In this document: one piece after another, positions 12,701 to 25,915 of the stretch
How the letters are laid out: every line of letters begins with the position of its first letter
Numbering within the stretch: position 1 is the first letter of the stretch
From: Dryas octopetala
Lineage: Eukaryota; Streptophyta; Magnoliopsida; Rosales; Rosaceae
Assembly: GCA_963921425.1 (NCBI GenBank)
Contig: OY992832.1
Location: 15,536,835-15,600,834, forward strand
Direction of reading: 5' to 3'
DNA length: 64,000 nucleotides
Program-made: the position numbers and the translations under genes
The notes under the pieces: generated by a model
Told to the model about the DNA's origin: nothing
What the model saw: only the letters and a program-made list of their open reading frames with translations
The model's database searches: none

Positions 12701-14421
12701 TGTTCTAACAGCTTGCTCAACTGGGTTTACTAGAGATCTTACTTGGTCCACGTAGGGAAGCTTTGAAGAAGATAAATTCTGCAATATGGAATTACACAAT
12801 GTAGTCTTGCCTGCAAATCAAAATCCAAAAAGTTTTTAGGAAGAGATAACATGTACTTAAGCCAATTAAATTTTATAAACAAAGTTAGATACTTGAAACT
12901 TTTAAGTTCACAATTACCTGCATATTCTTGCCCACATAAAAATACTCTACAACTTTTGGGTACTGTAAGTGGCATGTCCTTAAGCAAATCTATTTCTGGT
13001 TCTGGCCTCCCATTTTGGCCCAATCTTTGATAGACCCCATTTGTCTTTCCTGAATTTTGCAGTGGTGTTCTTGCAAGATCAATATCTTCGATCCAAGGAT
13101 TTACCTGCAATGTCTCCATGATTGTCTGCAGTACCAAATCTCCTTGAACACCCTTGCAGCCCTGTAAAGATAAGTGTCTCAAGGTGGCATTCTTCTCCAA
13201 GCTCCTAAAGAGTTTAACAAAATCATCTGATCTTAAACTCTCATCATCATATATCCCTAACCGAGTCAAACTTTCGTTGGTTGTCAGCATCTGTAAAATG
13301 GCTGCAAGCCCCTCCCTTCCAATCTTGGTTCTTCCACCTCCAAATGTTACAGATTTTAAAGTAATGTTTGCTTGAAACTGCAGGGCAGAGAACCTGCTCA
13401 AAGGACAGAGTAAATGTTCAACTCCTAAACCTCCGAAGCCGTTTCCATCTAAATATAAGCTCTCCAAACTCTTGTTCTTGAAGAGTCCAGCTGCTACATA
13501 CACAACTCCCTTATCTTTCAGGCAAGTTTTTGACAAGTTTACCTCTTTGAAGCTCTGATTTTGTTCCAAAACCCATCGAAACTCCTTAGCCCACCTTGAT
13601 TTCAACCGGACTCCAGTCAGGTCGAGTGACTTGACAGTTGAGTTCCACCCCAGAGCACAAGCAACCCTGCAAGCTCCTGAAAGGTCAAGTCTGTAAATTC
13701 TGAGTGTGCTGTTCTCAGGTAGAAACTCAACCACTTTAGAACTTCTTTCTCCATTTTCTCCACTCCAAACATGAACTTCCATATTCCTATTCCTTGCTAA
13801 AACTGCAGAAATAAGTGGGGTTGCAGTGATCGAATTTGAGTCGAATATTGTCAACAGCTTCAGTGTTGAGTTTACTTCAATCATCTTTGAGAGCTCCTCT
13901 GCACCTTTTGAACCAATTGAGTCTTCCCATATCTGCAACTCTTCTAAGCTATCATTCACCTTAAGAGCAGAAGCAAGAAATCCAGCTCCAGCAGAGCCAA
14001 TAGCTGATTCAGCAAACATTATCTCTTTGATCACTCTATTTCTCTTCAAAATTTCAGATAGCTCTGATAAACATCCTTTGTCGAATCTGTTCCTCCGAAA
14101 CATGACTTGCTTGATATTTGAATTACTCTCAAGCAACACAGAAAGATTGTGGAGTTGTTGTACTTCCCATTCTATCAGGTGGAACTCCAAGTTTCTCAGA
14201 GACAATTGGTTGGTTTTGGCTGTTCCTAATTCTATGAGGAACTGGGAAAAGTAAGAGAGGCTGTCTTTTGAAATGTTGATATTCATGGAGTTTTCTGTTT
14301 CCTGGTAGCAGCCAGAAGTGGGTTGAGAAAGGTAGAAGGAGATGTTGTGTAGGTTGAGGCTTTGGGATTTGATAGCTTGCAGAGCCCATTGGAGATCTCT
14401 GAGGTTCTGGTTTGTTGCCAT
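9736..14421 (-). CDS. TRN1: TORNADO1, plant LRR-Roc-COR protein
   Basis: Three exons: 14421-12918, 12810-11567 and 11136-9736. They total 4149 nt (1382 aa), close to the roughly 1380 aa of Arabidopsis TRN1/LOP1 as I recall it. The N-terminal part has leucine-rich repeats of ribonuclease-inhibitor type (about residues 80-480). A Roc GTPase-like domain follows, with P-loop GQEYAGKT split by intron 1, a switch-like WNLAGQ (about 556-561) and THYDK (about 634-638) at the G4 position. Then come COR-like and C-terminal regions with a coiled-coil stretch. TRN1 acts in leaf patterning, vein development and auxin distribution in Arabidopsis. It lacks the kinase of animal Roco proteins. Intron 1 (12811-12917) is GT-AG. 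Intron 2 (11137-11566) has a GC donor (cag|gcaagc), the only nearby donor that keeps the frame. Confidence 0.95.
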
Positions 14422-14429
14422 TGTTGGAG

Positions 14430-15458
14430 CGGGAACTCTTTTGATGAGCTTCTGAAACTATCTATTTCACAACAACATTAGCCATATCTTGTTTTATGAT
14501 GTTGTCTAGGCATGATCTTGATAACTGTTCTATAATATAATAGTAAAATAATGGCCAAACCGCGTATTCTTTTTCGGTGTAATGGTCCAACTCGTGCTTG
14601 TGCCTTTTTATATCTGATTGGCAAAGTTGTGCAGGACAGAAATAATTCATTGAGCTTTTTAGGGTGACAAGTCTTTTATGATTCATATTCTCAACTTCCA
14701 TATTAAGTTATGCATACATACCTTTAAGCGACCTTGTTCCAAAGGTATGAACACCTCTCCTTGTTTTGCACTGACTCTGTGCATGGATGGTTGCATCAGT
14801 AACCTCTAAGCTACCGTCTGAATCTTCCAAATGACATGACACATAGGCTGGATTAACTCTGCACAATCGTTCTGTAGTATATGATCAATCAGTATGTTGA
14901 TAAAATAAGTTAATATATTAGTGTAATTGTAAATCATAGGCAACCACTCGACCGTTCCTAAAAGCTTTTTTATTGTTAGAGAATAGACTAACAATGTATG
15001 TCAAAGTAAAATTTTGAATAATCACTACAATTGTGAATAGACCAACAATGTATGTCAAGGTAAAATCTCGAATAATCACTACAATCGGTCAAACTTAGGG
15101 CAGATGAAAAAAACAAGTTTTGAGGTAACAAATGAGATTGTCTACTTTATTGACATTTTGGGCCGTGAGCAACACTCTTTTTCTCTTCTTTTCCCATTGA
15201 AAAGAACAAGGAATCCTATAAAGCAGAAGAAAAAAGTAATTGAGTGTTAAGACAGATTAAGCTCTCCTTATGGCAACTTAATCATTGGGATTCTACTGTT
15301 TGTTTTGAATTAAGGCCACCAAGGGGTGTCCCAATGCCACATGCAACTGTAATTATAAAAAAATTTACATTTTCAGTTTAACAGCCCAAGAACCCTAAGG
15401 AGAAAACGGCAGAGAGAAAAAAGAAAAAACCATATCATTTCAGTAGTAAATCACAAAA
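14430..15458. other. Intergenic upstream of TRN1
   Basis: Presumed TRN1 promoter. It includes a tandem duplication of about 54 bp (agactaacaatgtatgtcaa at 14985, repeated with changes at 15039). No gene is recognised. Confidence 0.5.
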
Positions 15459-16128
15459 GAGTAAATTACAATTTAGTACTTCAACTTTACATGTTGTTTC
15501 AACTTAGTACCCCAACTTTAAAAACTTGCAAAAAAGTACCTCAACTTTCATTTTGTATCAACTTAGTACCCCAACTTTGAAAACTTGCAAAAAAGTACCT
15601 CAACTTTCATTTTGTGTCAAAATAGTACCTCCATTAGTTTTTCTGTCAAAGTGGCAGGGGTATTTTCGTTTTTTCCTTAAATTTTAAAAATAATAATTTT
15701 TTTTAATAAAAAAATTTCTTAAAATAAAAAAAAATTTCATAAAAAAAATTTCATACATTTTTTTTTTAATTTTATGAAATTTTTTCGTAAAATTAAATTT
15801 AAAAAATAATAAATTTTTTTAATAAAAAAATTTCTTAAAATTTCATAAATTTTTTTTTAAATTTTATTAAATTTTTTTTATTTTAAGAAATTATTATTTT
15901 TTAAATTTAAGGAAAAGACAAAAATACCCCTGTCACTTTGACAGAAAAACTAACGGAGGTACTATTTTGACACAAAATGAAAGTTGAGGTACTTTTTTGC
16001 AAGTTTTCAAAGTTGAGGTACTAAGTTGATACAAAATGAAAGTTGAGGTACTTTTTTGCAAGTTTTCAAAGTTGAGGTACTAAGTTGAAACAACATATAA
16101 AGTTAAGGTACTAAATTGTAATTTGCTC
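15459..16128. mobile_element. Foldback MULE-type MITE with 9-bp target duplication
   Basis: The 670-bp element begins gagtaaattacaatttag and ends ctaaattgtaatttgctc, which are inverted copies. Arms of about 240 bp are nearly perfect inverted repeats, and each contains two tandem copies of a roughly 60-bp unit (cttgcaaaaaagtacctcaa). The core is almost pure A/T. It is flanked on both sides by the identical 9-mer atcacaaaa (15450-15458 and 16129-16137). A 9-bp duplication and long terminal inverted repeats are the hallmark of Mutator-like elements. It has no coding capacity and would form a long hairpin if transcribed. Confidence 0.88.
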
Positions 16129-16137
16129 ATCACAAAA

Positions 16138-17045
16138 TGTTTGCAAAGTAATGCCGATAAGACTTTTTTTTTGATATGGTATGCACTATTCAGTAGCATG
16201 ATTTTCATACTTATAGTGAAAGAGGCTAATGCATTGTACATATGTTGTTCCCTGGCAGCAACTGTTACACTACATTCAAGTTTAAAACTTTAAGGTTGAA
16301 TCATATCATTAAAAAATATATATATGAATTGAGTCATTCATACTTGGTCGACTAATAAAAAAATGAAGGATGAATACTGTGTGTGGTTGAAGTTTCAGAT
16401 GAGCAAAGGTAGGCTAATCAGCAAATGACCATAAACAGGCGCAAGAGTGATATCAGACACATGTTTAGCAAACTTGTAGCTAAAGAAAAAAAGAAGATGA
16501 ATTAAAATATTTAGTAACTTATTGATGGGGATCCCAGTTGGGCATCCCTCTATTGTTTCACACTAGTAAATCAGAAACCTCACATACAATCTGAGAGAAA
16601 AACAAATCCCAGAAGAAATATAAGAACCAGCAACTTTGCCAGGCTTACAGCAATGAAAAGAAAAGCGAAATTAAAAAAATCAATACTATCTCTTTCAACA
16701 GCCTAATGCTGGCCCGTCTCGCTGGAGATGCAAGGTACATTAATTGAAACCGCCTTCCTGAGTATATATCCGCAATTTGATTTTACACCTCAATCAAATT
16801 CCAAGAAAGGAACCTATCTCAAAGAAGAAGAAAAAAAAATAACAAATCCCAAACCTTACACAAAATTCCATGTAATTGCTTTCCCTCTGAATATGTATTA
16901 CTCCAAATCAAGGAACCCCGTTAGAGCTATATGATCAGTTTCCTTATAAGCAGAAAATCTTAATAAGGGAGACGTATAAAATTCACAATCCTTCACTGTT
17001 TGATTGGTTTCGCTTCACCTACCATCACCTCTTTATACCCAAACA
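16138..17045. other. Intergenic / 3'UTR side of the RRM gene
   Basis: AT-rich, with no reading frame or repeat that I can classify. The part nearest 17052 is presumably the 3'UTR of the RRM gene on the minus strand. Confidence 0.45.
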
Positions 17046-17051
17046 AATCTC

Positions 17052-19449
17052 CTAAGCAGCAATTCCTGAAGTACACATTTACCAAATAAAAAAGAGAAAA
17101 AGAAAGTAAGTTCCATGAAATAGCATTTAACTATCAATGTAAAACTAATTTGACAAGTAGATACAAATGTTCAAAATTGTTTATATGCGTAATATGTCAG
17201 AAAACTATTTTAGCCAACTTCAATGTGCGTCACTCTTCTAGTTATGGGAAAGTTGATTATCATCAGCAATATCAACTTTCAAAATTGGAAGGGTTAGACA
17301 TCTACTGCATTTCAATAAGAGCAAAGATGCTCTGAACACCAGCATTTTGTAAGTAACATTAAATGAGTGACTCAAAATAAGCTTCAGCAGTTCTTTTCAA
17401 ATGAACTAAGGAAGAATTGTTCTCTCTTGGATGCATAAATATGCACATAATGTGTACAATGAAATCAATATAAGTATGATGAGCAAAGGGAGGGGTATAA
17501 TTTTTCTATCTTGGGTTTAAACATAACGTTTCATGGTATGACTTCAAATCAAGAATTAAAATTAATTGAACAACAGTGTCCTATCAAATCTTTCAAATTC
17601 TGGAAAAAAAAAAAAAAAAAAGGAGTTCTTCATTTGGAATTAACAAGTGCTCTGAAACATTCAAATCTAAGAAAATAACCAAAGATTATATAATGATGTC
17701 AGAAGTGTTACCTCTATTTGGTTGTCTACTGGTAACATTGTAACTTCCAATATAACCCTCGGAACTTTTGGCTGTGACATCTGAAGCTAAATCCCCCAGC
17801 CCATAACCAAATGTGCTAGAACCATCCAGCTCAGGAGTGGTAGAGCGCCAAGTTGAATCACCATAAACTGAACCACTATGGTACAGGTCCCCATAAGAGC
17901 CCTCATAACCAGCACTTGATACAGAAAATGATGATGTTGGGGCTACACCAGTGCCACTGCTTCTTCTATATCCTCCTCCTCCCAGCCCAAAGCTGCTACC
18001 TCCACTCCCATAACTACTGGCATTAGTATAGCCAGAAGCATTCCCTCCACCTTGAGCTGAAACAGGATTAGGACCCCAATTTGATCCACTATTCCCAAAT
18101 GCAACGCCAAACCCCCCATTTGCAGAGCTCAAATGAGCCCCAGGACTTGCAGGGTTTGTGGCATTGTTGATGCTACTGTTTCCCCAGACATTCCGAGTAG
18201 GTGAGTTTACTAGAGAACTGCTCCTCCCATTACCCGCATTATATCCAATAGGGGTACTATACCTATTTGCATTGCCACTATAATAGGGGCTCAACATCCG
18301 TGCATATCCTAGACTACTGCCAAAGTTGGAATTCCCACCGTAGCTTGGGCTCAACCCTTGCTCCAAATTCATACCCATTCCATATCCAGTAGAGCCAAAT
18401 GGAGAAAGACCACCACGGCCACTAGAAATTGGATTGAACCTGTTATCCATACTGATCCCAAAACCTCCTATTGGACTCATATTATAACCCTGCGCATAAC
18501 TGTTAAGTAAGTTACTGGCCCTACCTGGACTATAGTTGTATCCTATCAGAGGGCTCCGGCTGGGCCCTGGGGATAGCTCTTTAGGGACTGCCCTCTTGAC
18601 CTCAACCATCTTACCATTGAGCTCATGAAATGTTTTATGCAGAACTCTGTCCACTGCCTCCTCTGAGTCATAAGTGATAAAGCCGAAGCCTCTTGGCCTT
18701 TGGGTGTTGTGATCATACATTACTACAACATCAGTGACAGTACCAAATTGATCAAAGTACTTCTTAAAGTCACTCTCAGTGACTGTGGATGCTAAACCTC
18801 CAACAAAAATCTTTCTCGTGCGTCCAGGACCAGGGGAACCCTGAACACCCCCAGTGGTTCTGTTTAAAGTGTGCTGATCCTCCTTAGGAACAGCCTTTTT
18901 TGCTTCAACCTGAAATTGAAAAGCGCAAACGGAGCAAAACAATTGGTGTCATTTTCTTCAATGTAAATTCCAAATAACCAAGTGCATTTTGAATTGATTG
19001 ATTCAAATCTAGAGAGAGATATGGAGAGTACAGAAAAGTGAACTAAATTTTTTTTTTTTTCTGTTTTATCGTAAATGTCAACTAAAAGTCATATTAGAGA
19101 ATACGATCATTTCTAATAATAGAAGTCTATAGGAGATATATTCAGTACTCCACAACTAATATCCTATAAACAAATGAACAGAATACCAACTAAATTCATA
19201 CTGCATAAAGATCGATGTGATACTCACTGTACGGCAATCGATCATGTGCTTATCCATAATGACTCTTTCTGCAACAGCAGGATCCGCAAAGACAACGAAA
19301 CCAAAGCCACGAGCACGACCGGTTGCACGATCCCTCATGATCACAGCCTCCACCACCTCTCCATATTTCCTGAAATATTCTTTAAGGCGTTCCTCATCTG
19401 TGTCCCAAGAAATCCCACCAATGAAGAGCTTGCCAAGATCTGGTTCCAT
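17052..19449 (-). CDS. Two-RRM hnRNP A/B (Musashi-like) RNA-binding protein
   Basis: Coding exons are 19449-19228, 18909-17712 and 17065-17052, totalling 1434 nt (477 aa). RRM1 (about residues 6-75) has LFIGGI and RGFGFVVF. RRM2 (about 105-180) has KIFVGGL and RGFGFITY. The rest is a Gly/Ser/Asn/Tyr-rich low-complexity tail, typical of nuclear hnRNP-like proteins that bind pre-mRNA and can phase separate. The last exon is only 14 nt: donor AGAG|gtaac, acceptor ttcag|gaattgctgcttag, giving the C-terminus RGIAA. Reading through instead gives GNTSDIII. A 5'UTR intron is likely (acceptor cgcag, 6 nt before the ATG; candidate donor at 19966). It resembles Arabidopsis At5g55550/At4g26650, the At5g55550 copy being next to TRN1. 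Confidence 0.93.
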
Positions 19450-20429
19450 CCTTTTCTGCGATAAACCATCACAAATTCAACAACCCAATTCAAATTCAAA
19501 TAAAAAGCACTTGAAAAGATGGACAATTTAATACAACATTGAAATCCCACCAAAGAAATCTGATAATTCAATAGGAAAGCTAAGGATTTTATCATTAGAA
19601 CCAATCTGTACATGTTAGATTACATGGATGGTCCATAATCATATGCTTTGGCAAACCCAGAAAGCAAAACAAAGAGATCAAAATGTGGACAAAAGCAATC
19701 AGAGAAGAAAAGTCATTACCTTATCTAAAATTCAGACAGAACCCAGATAGCGCTCTAATCAAATCAACAATTGGGAAATGCCAAATTCAATCTTGGAACA
19801 TCGGATCCTTCATGAACCAATCAGAACAGTAAAACAGATTTCCTAACAAACCCAACAAATGAAAATTGAGCATAGAATTCTAGTGGATCAGAGACACATA
19901 GAAGAAGAATAATTCAACAGAAGATCAACAAAAAAGAGAAAAACTTTTAAAAAATGGAGAGTTTACCATTCGAGAAGGACCCAGATGAGAAAAATGATAA
20001 AAACTAAGATCTAACGAGTGGAATATATGTAATGAAAACAGAGGATGTGGTGGTCATCCTCTCTATACAAACAGCCTTTATTTCTTTCTCTTTTCTATTC
20101 TATATATCTTTCGTGGCTATTCCACTTCCTCCCCTTATATAATTAAATATATAAAAAGAAAAGAAATGGGATGGATTTGAAGAAGCTGAGAGAGATGGGT
20201 AATGGACAATTTTTATAAATAGACTGACAAATCCACTGGTATAAGAATATTTGGAGGAGCCAAAGAGAGAGATGACAGCGGATGTTTCTTTGTTAAAGGG
20301 GAAAAAAAAATGAATTTCAAGAGAATATAGGGGTTTTTTCATTTCCTTTTAAAGGAAGAAAAAAAAAATATGTTGCATTGTTAAGTGTGATCGAAGAAAA
20401 CAAATGTAAGGAGTAATTTAAAATGAAGG

Positions 20430-20719
20430 TTTATTCGCGTCAATACCCCTTGAAAATAAGTTTGATTTTTAATTTGCCCCTCAAATTTTACAAAATACCA
20501 TATTCCGTTAAGTCTGTCTGTGAATCCATAAAAAAAGCCTACGTGGTGCTTATGTGGAAGGGACAATAAACTACCACATCAGTTTATTTGATGGAGCTTA
20601 TAATAGATTTGACGAAATATGATATTTTGTAAAGTTTAGAGGGTAAAGTGAGAGAAATGAAGTTTCAAGGGGCAAATTGAAAATCAAAGTTACTTTCAGG
20701 GAGCATTAACGTGAATAAA
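20430..20719. mobile_element. Decayed foldback MITE
   Basis: The left end tttattcgcgtcaatacccc and the right end (ggagcattaacgtgaataaa) are diverged inverted copies. The homology continues inwards for about 65-90 bp (aagtttgatttttaatttgc against gcaaattgaaaatcaaagtt). No coding capacity. I found no convincing target duplication, so this is an old insertion. It lies upstream of the RRM gene. Confidence 0.6.
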
Positions 20720-23700
20720 AGAGTTGTTTTTGTTCGAAGATAGCTACTCTCTCTCCTCAAATGTAGTGAGTAAAAATGTTAGTTAGCTAAAATAGGATTC
20801 GATTAGCTATTTTACCTAAAATTTTAGTTTGTTGGAGATACTTTTAGAAAATAGGTAATTTTGTACATGACGGTCACATGTGACTTTTTTCTCACTTAAC
20901 ATATGCTTATGGTCGAGTTGAGTTATCTAAGAGTGGGTTATATATACATGTGATCTTACTAAAAAAACATTCCTTATTTTAGCTAAAGAGTTCATTTAAA
21001 GAATCTCTTGGAGGTTCTATTACTAGTTACCACACCCTTAATACAAAGCAATTATTCAAATACAAGTGTTTAATTTATAGGACTTGGATTGCATGTTGGC
21101 CCAAACTAACATTACATCTTTTGCATTTTTAGTCTTCGAAACATGTTTTTGGATTACAAATTTGGAGGATAAAAATGTTTGTAATAGATGTTGGACAAGA
21201 GTGCTCGTATTTCAAAGGAAAAGACAACCAAATACAACTAAAATAGATGCATGAGAGGACACTAGTTAATGGTTTTAAAGAATCTTTAACGTTTAAATTG
21301 AATAATGCACTCACATGTTAAAGTTTAATGAATATTCAGAACAAACCCTATACTTTCAAAAATTACAATACAACTACTTGAAATTTGATTATGGATGAAT
21401 ACATAGACTCCCTCCCTCTATTAATTCATAGTGAATCGAGCACCATCATGAGAAAAAATAATGCATAAGATTGCCAAAATTACCCTTAACGTACACTTGG
21501 GTATGAGTATGACCAAATTAGACAGGCAAATGCCAACTTTTAACAAAAACATATTGGACCACTAATGCCCAAACCTTAATTATAAGCAACAAAAAATTAG
21601 AAGCTAAAATATTAGAACCCTAGACACCCACCCACAGAAACTCTCCCATCACAACCACCCTCCCCATCAACGACCCCGCAAACCCGTGCATCTGACTTGC
21701 TACATAGCCACATAGGGGTTGTGTTTTGAATTTTGAAATTGTATTTTCGTTATGTTTTTGTTTTTTATTTTAAGTGTAATTTATTGTATGTGTATTATCA
21801 TAAACCTAAAATTTACTGTGTAATTAAAAGATGTTCTCTAGCTTGATCATTTTATATGTTGTGGTGTTTATTAATCATATTACAGACTAGTATTTGAGCA
21901 GTACGTCAAAACTTCTTTGCAGTGGACACATGACACATCAAACAATATATATGTTCTTGAACTCATAATCTAAACAAAAACTTCAATTTTTATTTTGTGA
22001 AATTTTATTAATGTGGAAAATTCAATACATCTATATATATCAACATGCAACAATGGGCTGAGTCAAGGAGGGGCCTTTGTCTACACAATACAAACCATTT
22101 TTCTGTAAATTTATGCCTCCGTCGTTGCTTAATTCTTTATCACGCCTTCATAATGATAAATTTCTTACTCTGCCACTAATACAAATTTTATAAAAAATCA
22201 TGATGTTGTATGCATCTATATGTAGCCTGAAATCGGTATGACCTTGGCTTTCACTAGGATATGTGCATCAAATGAATGAGGTTTAATCTATCGTATTTCT
22301 ATTTATCTTTTTTTTTTTTTGGTTACTTTTGAAGTTTATAAGCTTTGGTTTGCCTAAAAATTGTTTTCCAACATTCAGAGGGAGAGCAGTACGTAGAGCA
22401 AAATTCTTCATAAAATTGATGTCATTTTCAAGTTCTAGATTTAGTGAAGAATGGGACATGTTGTTTGTAGCAGCCCCATTATCCATGTGTGATTGTGTGC
22501 TAGTGTGGAGGAGGAGGGATTGGAATAGGATCATAGGACCACATGCAGTACATGTGTTTTGCAATTCTTGAAGAAGAAATATCTAATGAAAAGAGAGATA
22601 AGAACCAAAGCAAAGCATATCCCAATCAATTTATATGTATGGAAGAAAGGATAAGAGAGTCAGCATGACCACACACAACACCCTTATTCCTACAAAATAT
22701 ATCCATTTGTTAATGAAAACGTACCCATGAAAGATGCAAACACAAAGGTAGCTACCAGTAGCATTGCCTGCACAGACAGACAGGTTGACCAAGTCCAAAA
22801 TTGGAATATATATTGGATTGGATCGAAAACTGCTACACTTTTCACCAAGTGATGAGACGGTTAGTCAAAATTATAAATAAAAAAAAAAGTTAGAGACGGT
22901 TTTTCATTTGTTTTAGTTTGAGCTCATTCAAAACTTGATTTATTTATGATAAATAATAAGATACTGACATATCATTTAATAAACAGATCGATTTAACATA
23001 TCATATTCACTAAAATAAGTAGGTTTCATTTCTATTATAAAGATGATACATAAAATATTACTAAAATATGATACACTTAATATTATTTGTGTAAGAATAA
23101 TATGCACAAATATATAGTGTAAATGGAAAGCAATATGTTTTGGAAATTTCTATATGTTCGTTTGTTACTTTTATAAAGATATTCTCCAAATATTAGTTCA
23201 CCTAATAATATTTTAAGAAAAAAAACAAAAGAAAAATTATAGTTTAAAAACCCTGTTGGTCTAGTTAAACTGATATAAATTTTTGCTTTAAAAAAAAAAC
23301 TGATATAAATTTTATTTAGTTTAGTTCGAGAAAAATAATTAGTTTGGGGAAATTAAAAAGGCACACTTAGACAAAAAATATCAGAATTATGCTGGCAAAT
23401 GAATAGAGCTGGCTTACAAGTATATATTTACAAAAGAAAAGAAAACCAGTGGTTTTATAGAACACATGATGTCTTCTTAGTTGGATTTGCATTTACCTCA
23501 CATTATTGGATTGAAAGTGACAAAGGGCCATCTGAATAGAGACTGCTTGGAGTCATATTTGCATTATGGGATAGACACATTAATTAATTATTGCATGTAT
23601 TTTAAGAGGGAGAGCTGGTAATTAATTAAATACTTTACAAGTTAATTAACAAATTTCAGGCCTAATACAATGTTTGGTATCAATTGATTTAGGGTGGAAT

Positions 23701-25915
23701 ACTGGAATAGTAAGGACAGGGAATAAATGGGAAAAATGATTACCACATGAAAGGTTGAATGTGGGACCCATTGGTGTATGTATTGGGTAGTAGGCCCAAT
23801 AATTTAAATGATAGTTATGAGTTGGTTGCCTAATGGCTGATCCAAGCTGGAGGCCTCAAAACATGTTATAAATTAATGTGTTTTTAATTAAGGACTTAAA
23901 GAAAAATCTAATGACGCATAATAGAAGACAACTATAGCTGTACATTGAGAATAATGAGAAACAGGATCCTTGCAATTTTGAGTTCTCACGTTACCATAAC
24001 ATAAACAACTTGATTATCCATTGCCAACATAACTAATTAATTAATTAATTTGCATTTCTATATGATCTAAAAAAAAATTAAATGAAATGAAATTTCAATA
24101 TAAGAAGCTATGAGGATGAGAGTTTTCCCACCAAATTACTCCTCATATATACCTATGTTCTAATTTTTTCTAAATACACTATCTATTTCTCTAATAAAAG
24201 CGAGATTCTCTATTCACACCCAAACAAGTTTTCACCACACCCAAGTTTTAATAATTAAAAAGTTAATTAATTTCAATAATATCCCTTTTTTAAGGATTGA
24301 ACCCAAGCTTTAGGGGTTAGTTCAAGTCATAAGGACGTGGATAAGGTAATAAATTATGATTATGATAGATCCATAGTTTAATTCCTCTCCAATATAAAAA
24401 AATAAACACTAGACATTAAAAAAAAAATTGAATTCGAAAAATAAACAAAGCAAACAACTAGTAAATTGTAAAAACTAAATAAAACATAAGGTATAGCAAA
24501 AACAAAAAAACCTCCTATATTTTTTTAAGGTCAAAGTGGGGTGAATATGTGAGGAAGTATTAGGACTCAATATCATCTAAGAGACTAAGATATGTCATAA
24601 AAACAGATAAAAATAAAAAGACATGTCATAAAAAATAAAAATTAAAATCTTCTAAGATAAATCTTTGGAGGTTGACAAATTATACTTGACTTGGAATAAT
24701 GGAATTGGCAATGTTAAGTGACCAATTAAATACAACCTAGAAAGAAAAGAAACGTCCCAACCATAAAAGCTTGTTAGTCAAGATCATGGATGAGGAAACC
24801 TCACCCAATGACTTGGGGGATATGCCTTCCACATCAAGTGTAATCAGGACTTTGCTCTAGGTATTATTAAGTATTGTCCCTTTCAGTACATGCAAATGGT
24901 GGAAGATATTATTAGGTTTCAATTTTGTGATTTTATTGATTACATTGTGTTTAACAAATTATTATTATGATTATGTTTTGGCATTTTTCACTTCATCACT
25001 TGGGTGAAAAATGCAGGATTAATGCGGGATGTGAGTGAGTGTTCAAACATGACGTTCAAACTGCTTAATTGAACTTTGCCATAAGTTGAAGTTTCTCATG
25101 GCATGTGTTCCATCTTTGTCTTGATGTGCATATTTAACCAGTTTATGGATGTGTGCTATGTATTGGGACTCTCCAACTTCAGAAAATATATCCTAAACAT
25201 AGGTAGGTATCATCTGTACATTGATGGTGGCTCAAAATCAACCTTATGCAAAAGCTCTTTTATATGTAGCTTTTATTTTGGCCACATGGTAGTCAGGATA
25301 TGCATTTTCTTTTATCTTTCATCTATATATCAGTCCCAAAAGTGGCAGAATGGAGTGTAGGTTCTAGAGCTTCTTAATTTGGCAGATTTTGTAGGAAATT
25401 AATAACAATGAGATAAACCCTGCTTAATTGAAAACATTCATTCTTGTTTTTGATACAAGAAAATGATGCTGATATTCTCTTGCAACTATATATGCACATA
25501 TAGGTAGTAAGTAAGCACATATGAACTATGAATAATGATGATGATTATCTGCTTGTTTTGACATTACTTGATTTTCAATCTTTGTTGTGTAACTTCGACT
25601 TCCACTAGCACAAAGATAATCATATGCGTACAGTAGTTCTGGATTTGTGATATGCGACAAAGATTGAATGTTTCTTAAATACCAAGACAAACGGAGAGAT
25701 CCATGTTCATGAAATACAGCTTGAAATGAACATTAGTTTATACTCTACCTCTGCTGCCTTTACTTGCAATATTGAAAAGAGACTGATTATTTATACTCAA
25801 CAAGCCAGTTCTTTCTGCTGAATATATTCAGCTGAATATAGACAAAAAGCTTCTATGTTCTACTAATCCGATATAAAAAGTAGGCGAAAATATGCATGTA
25901 AAGTAAAACCTTCAG
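20720..25915. other. Gene-free intergenic region
   Basis: About 5.2 kb of AT-rich DNA between the RRM gene and the receptor pseudokinase. Open frames are short and low complexity. I see no protein family, RNA gene or delimited repeat. Confidence 0.5.
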
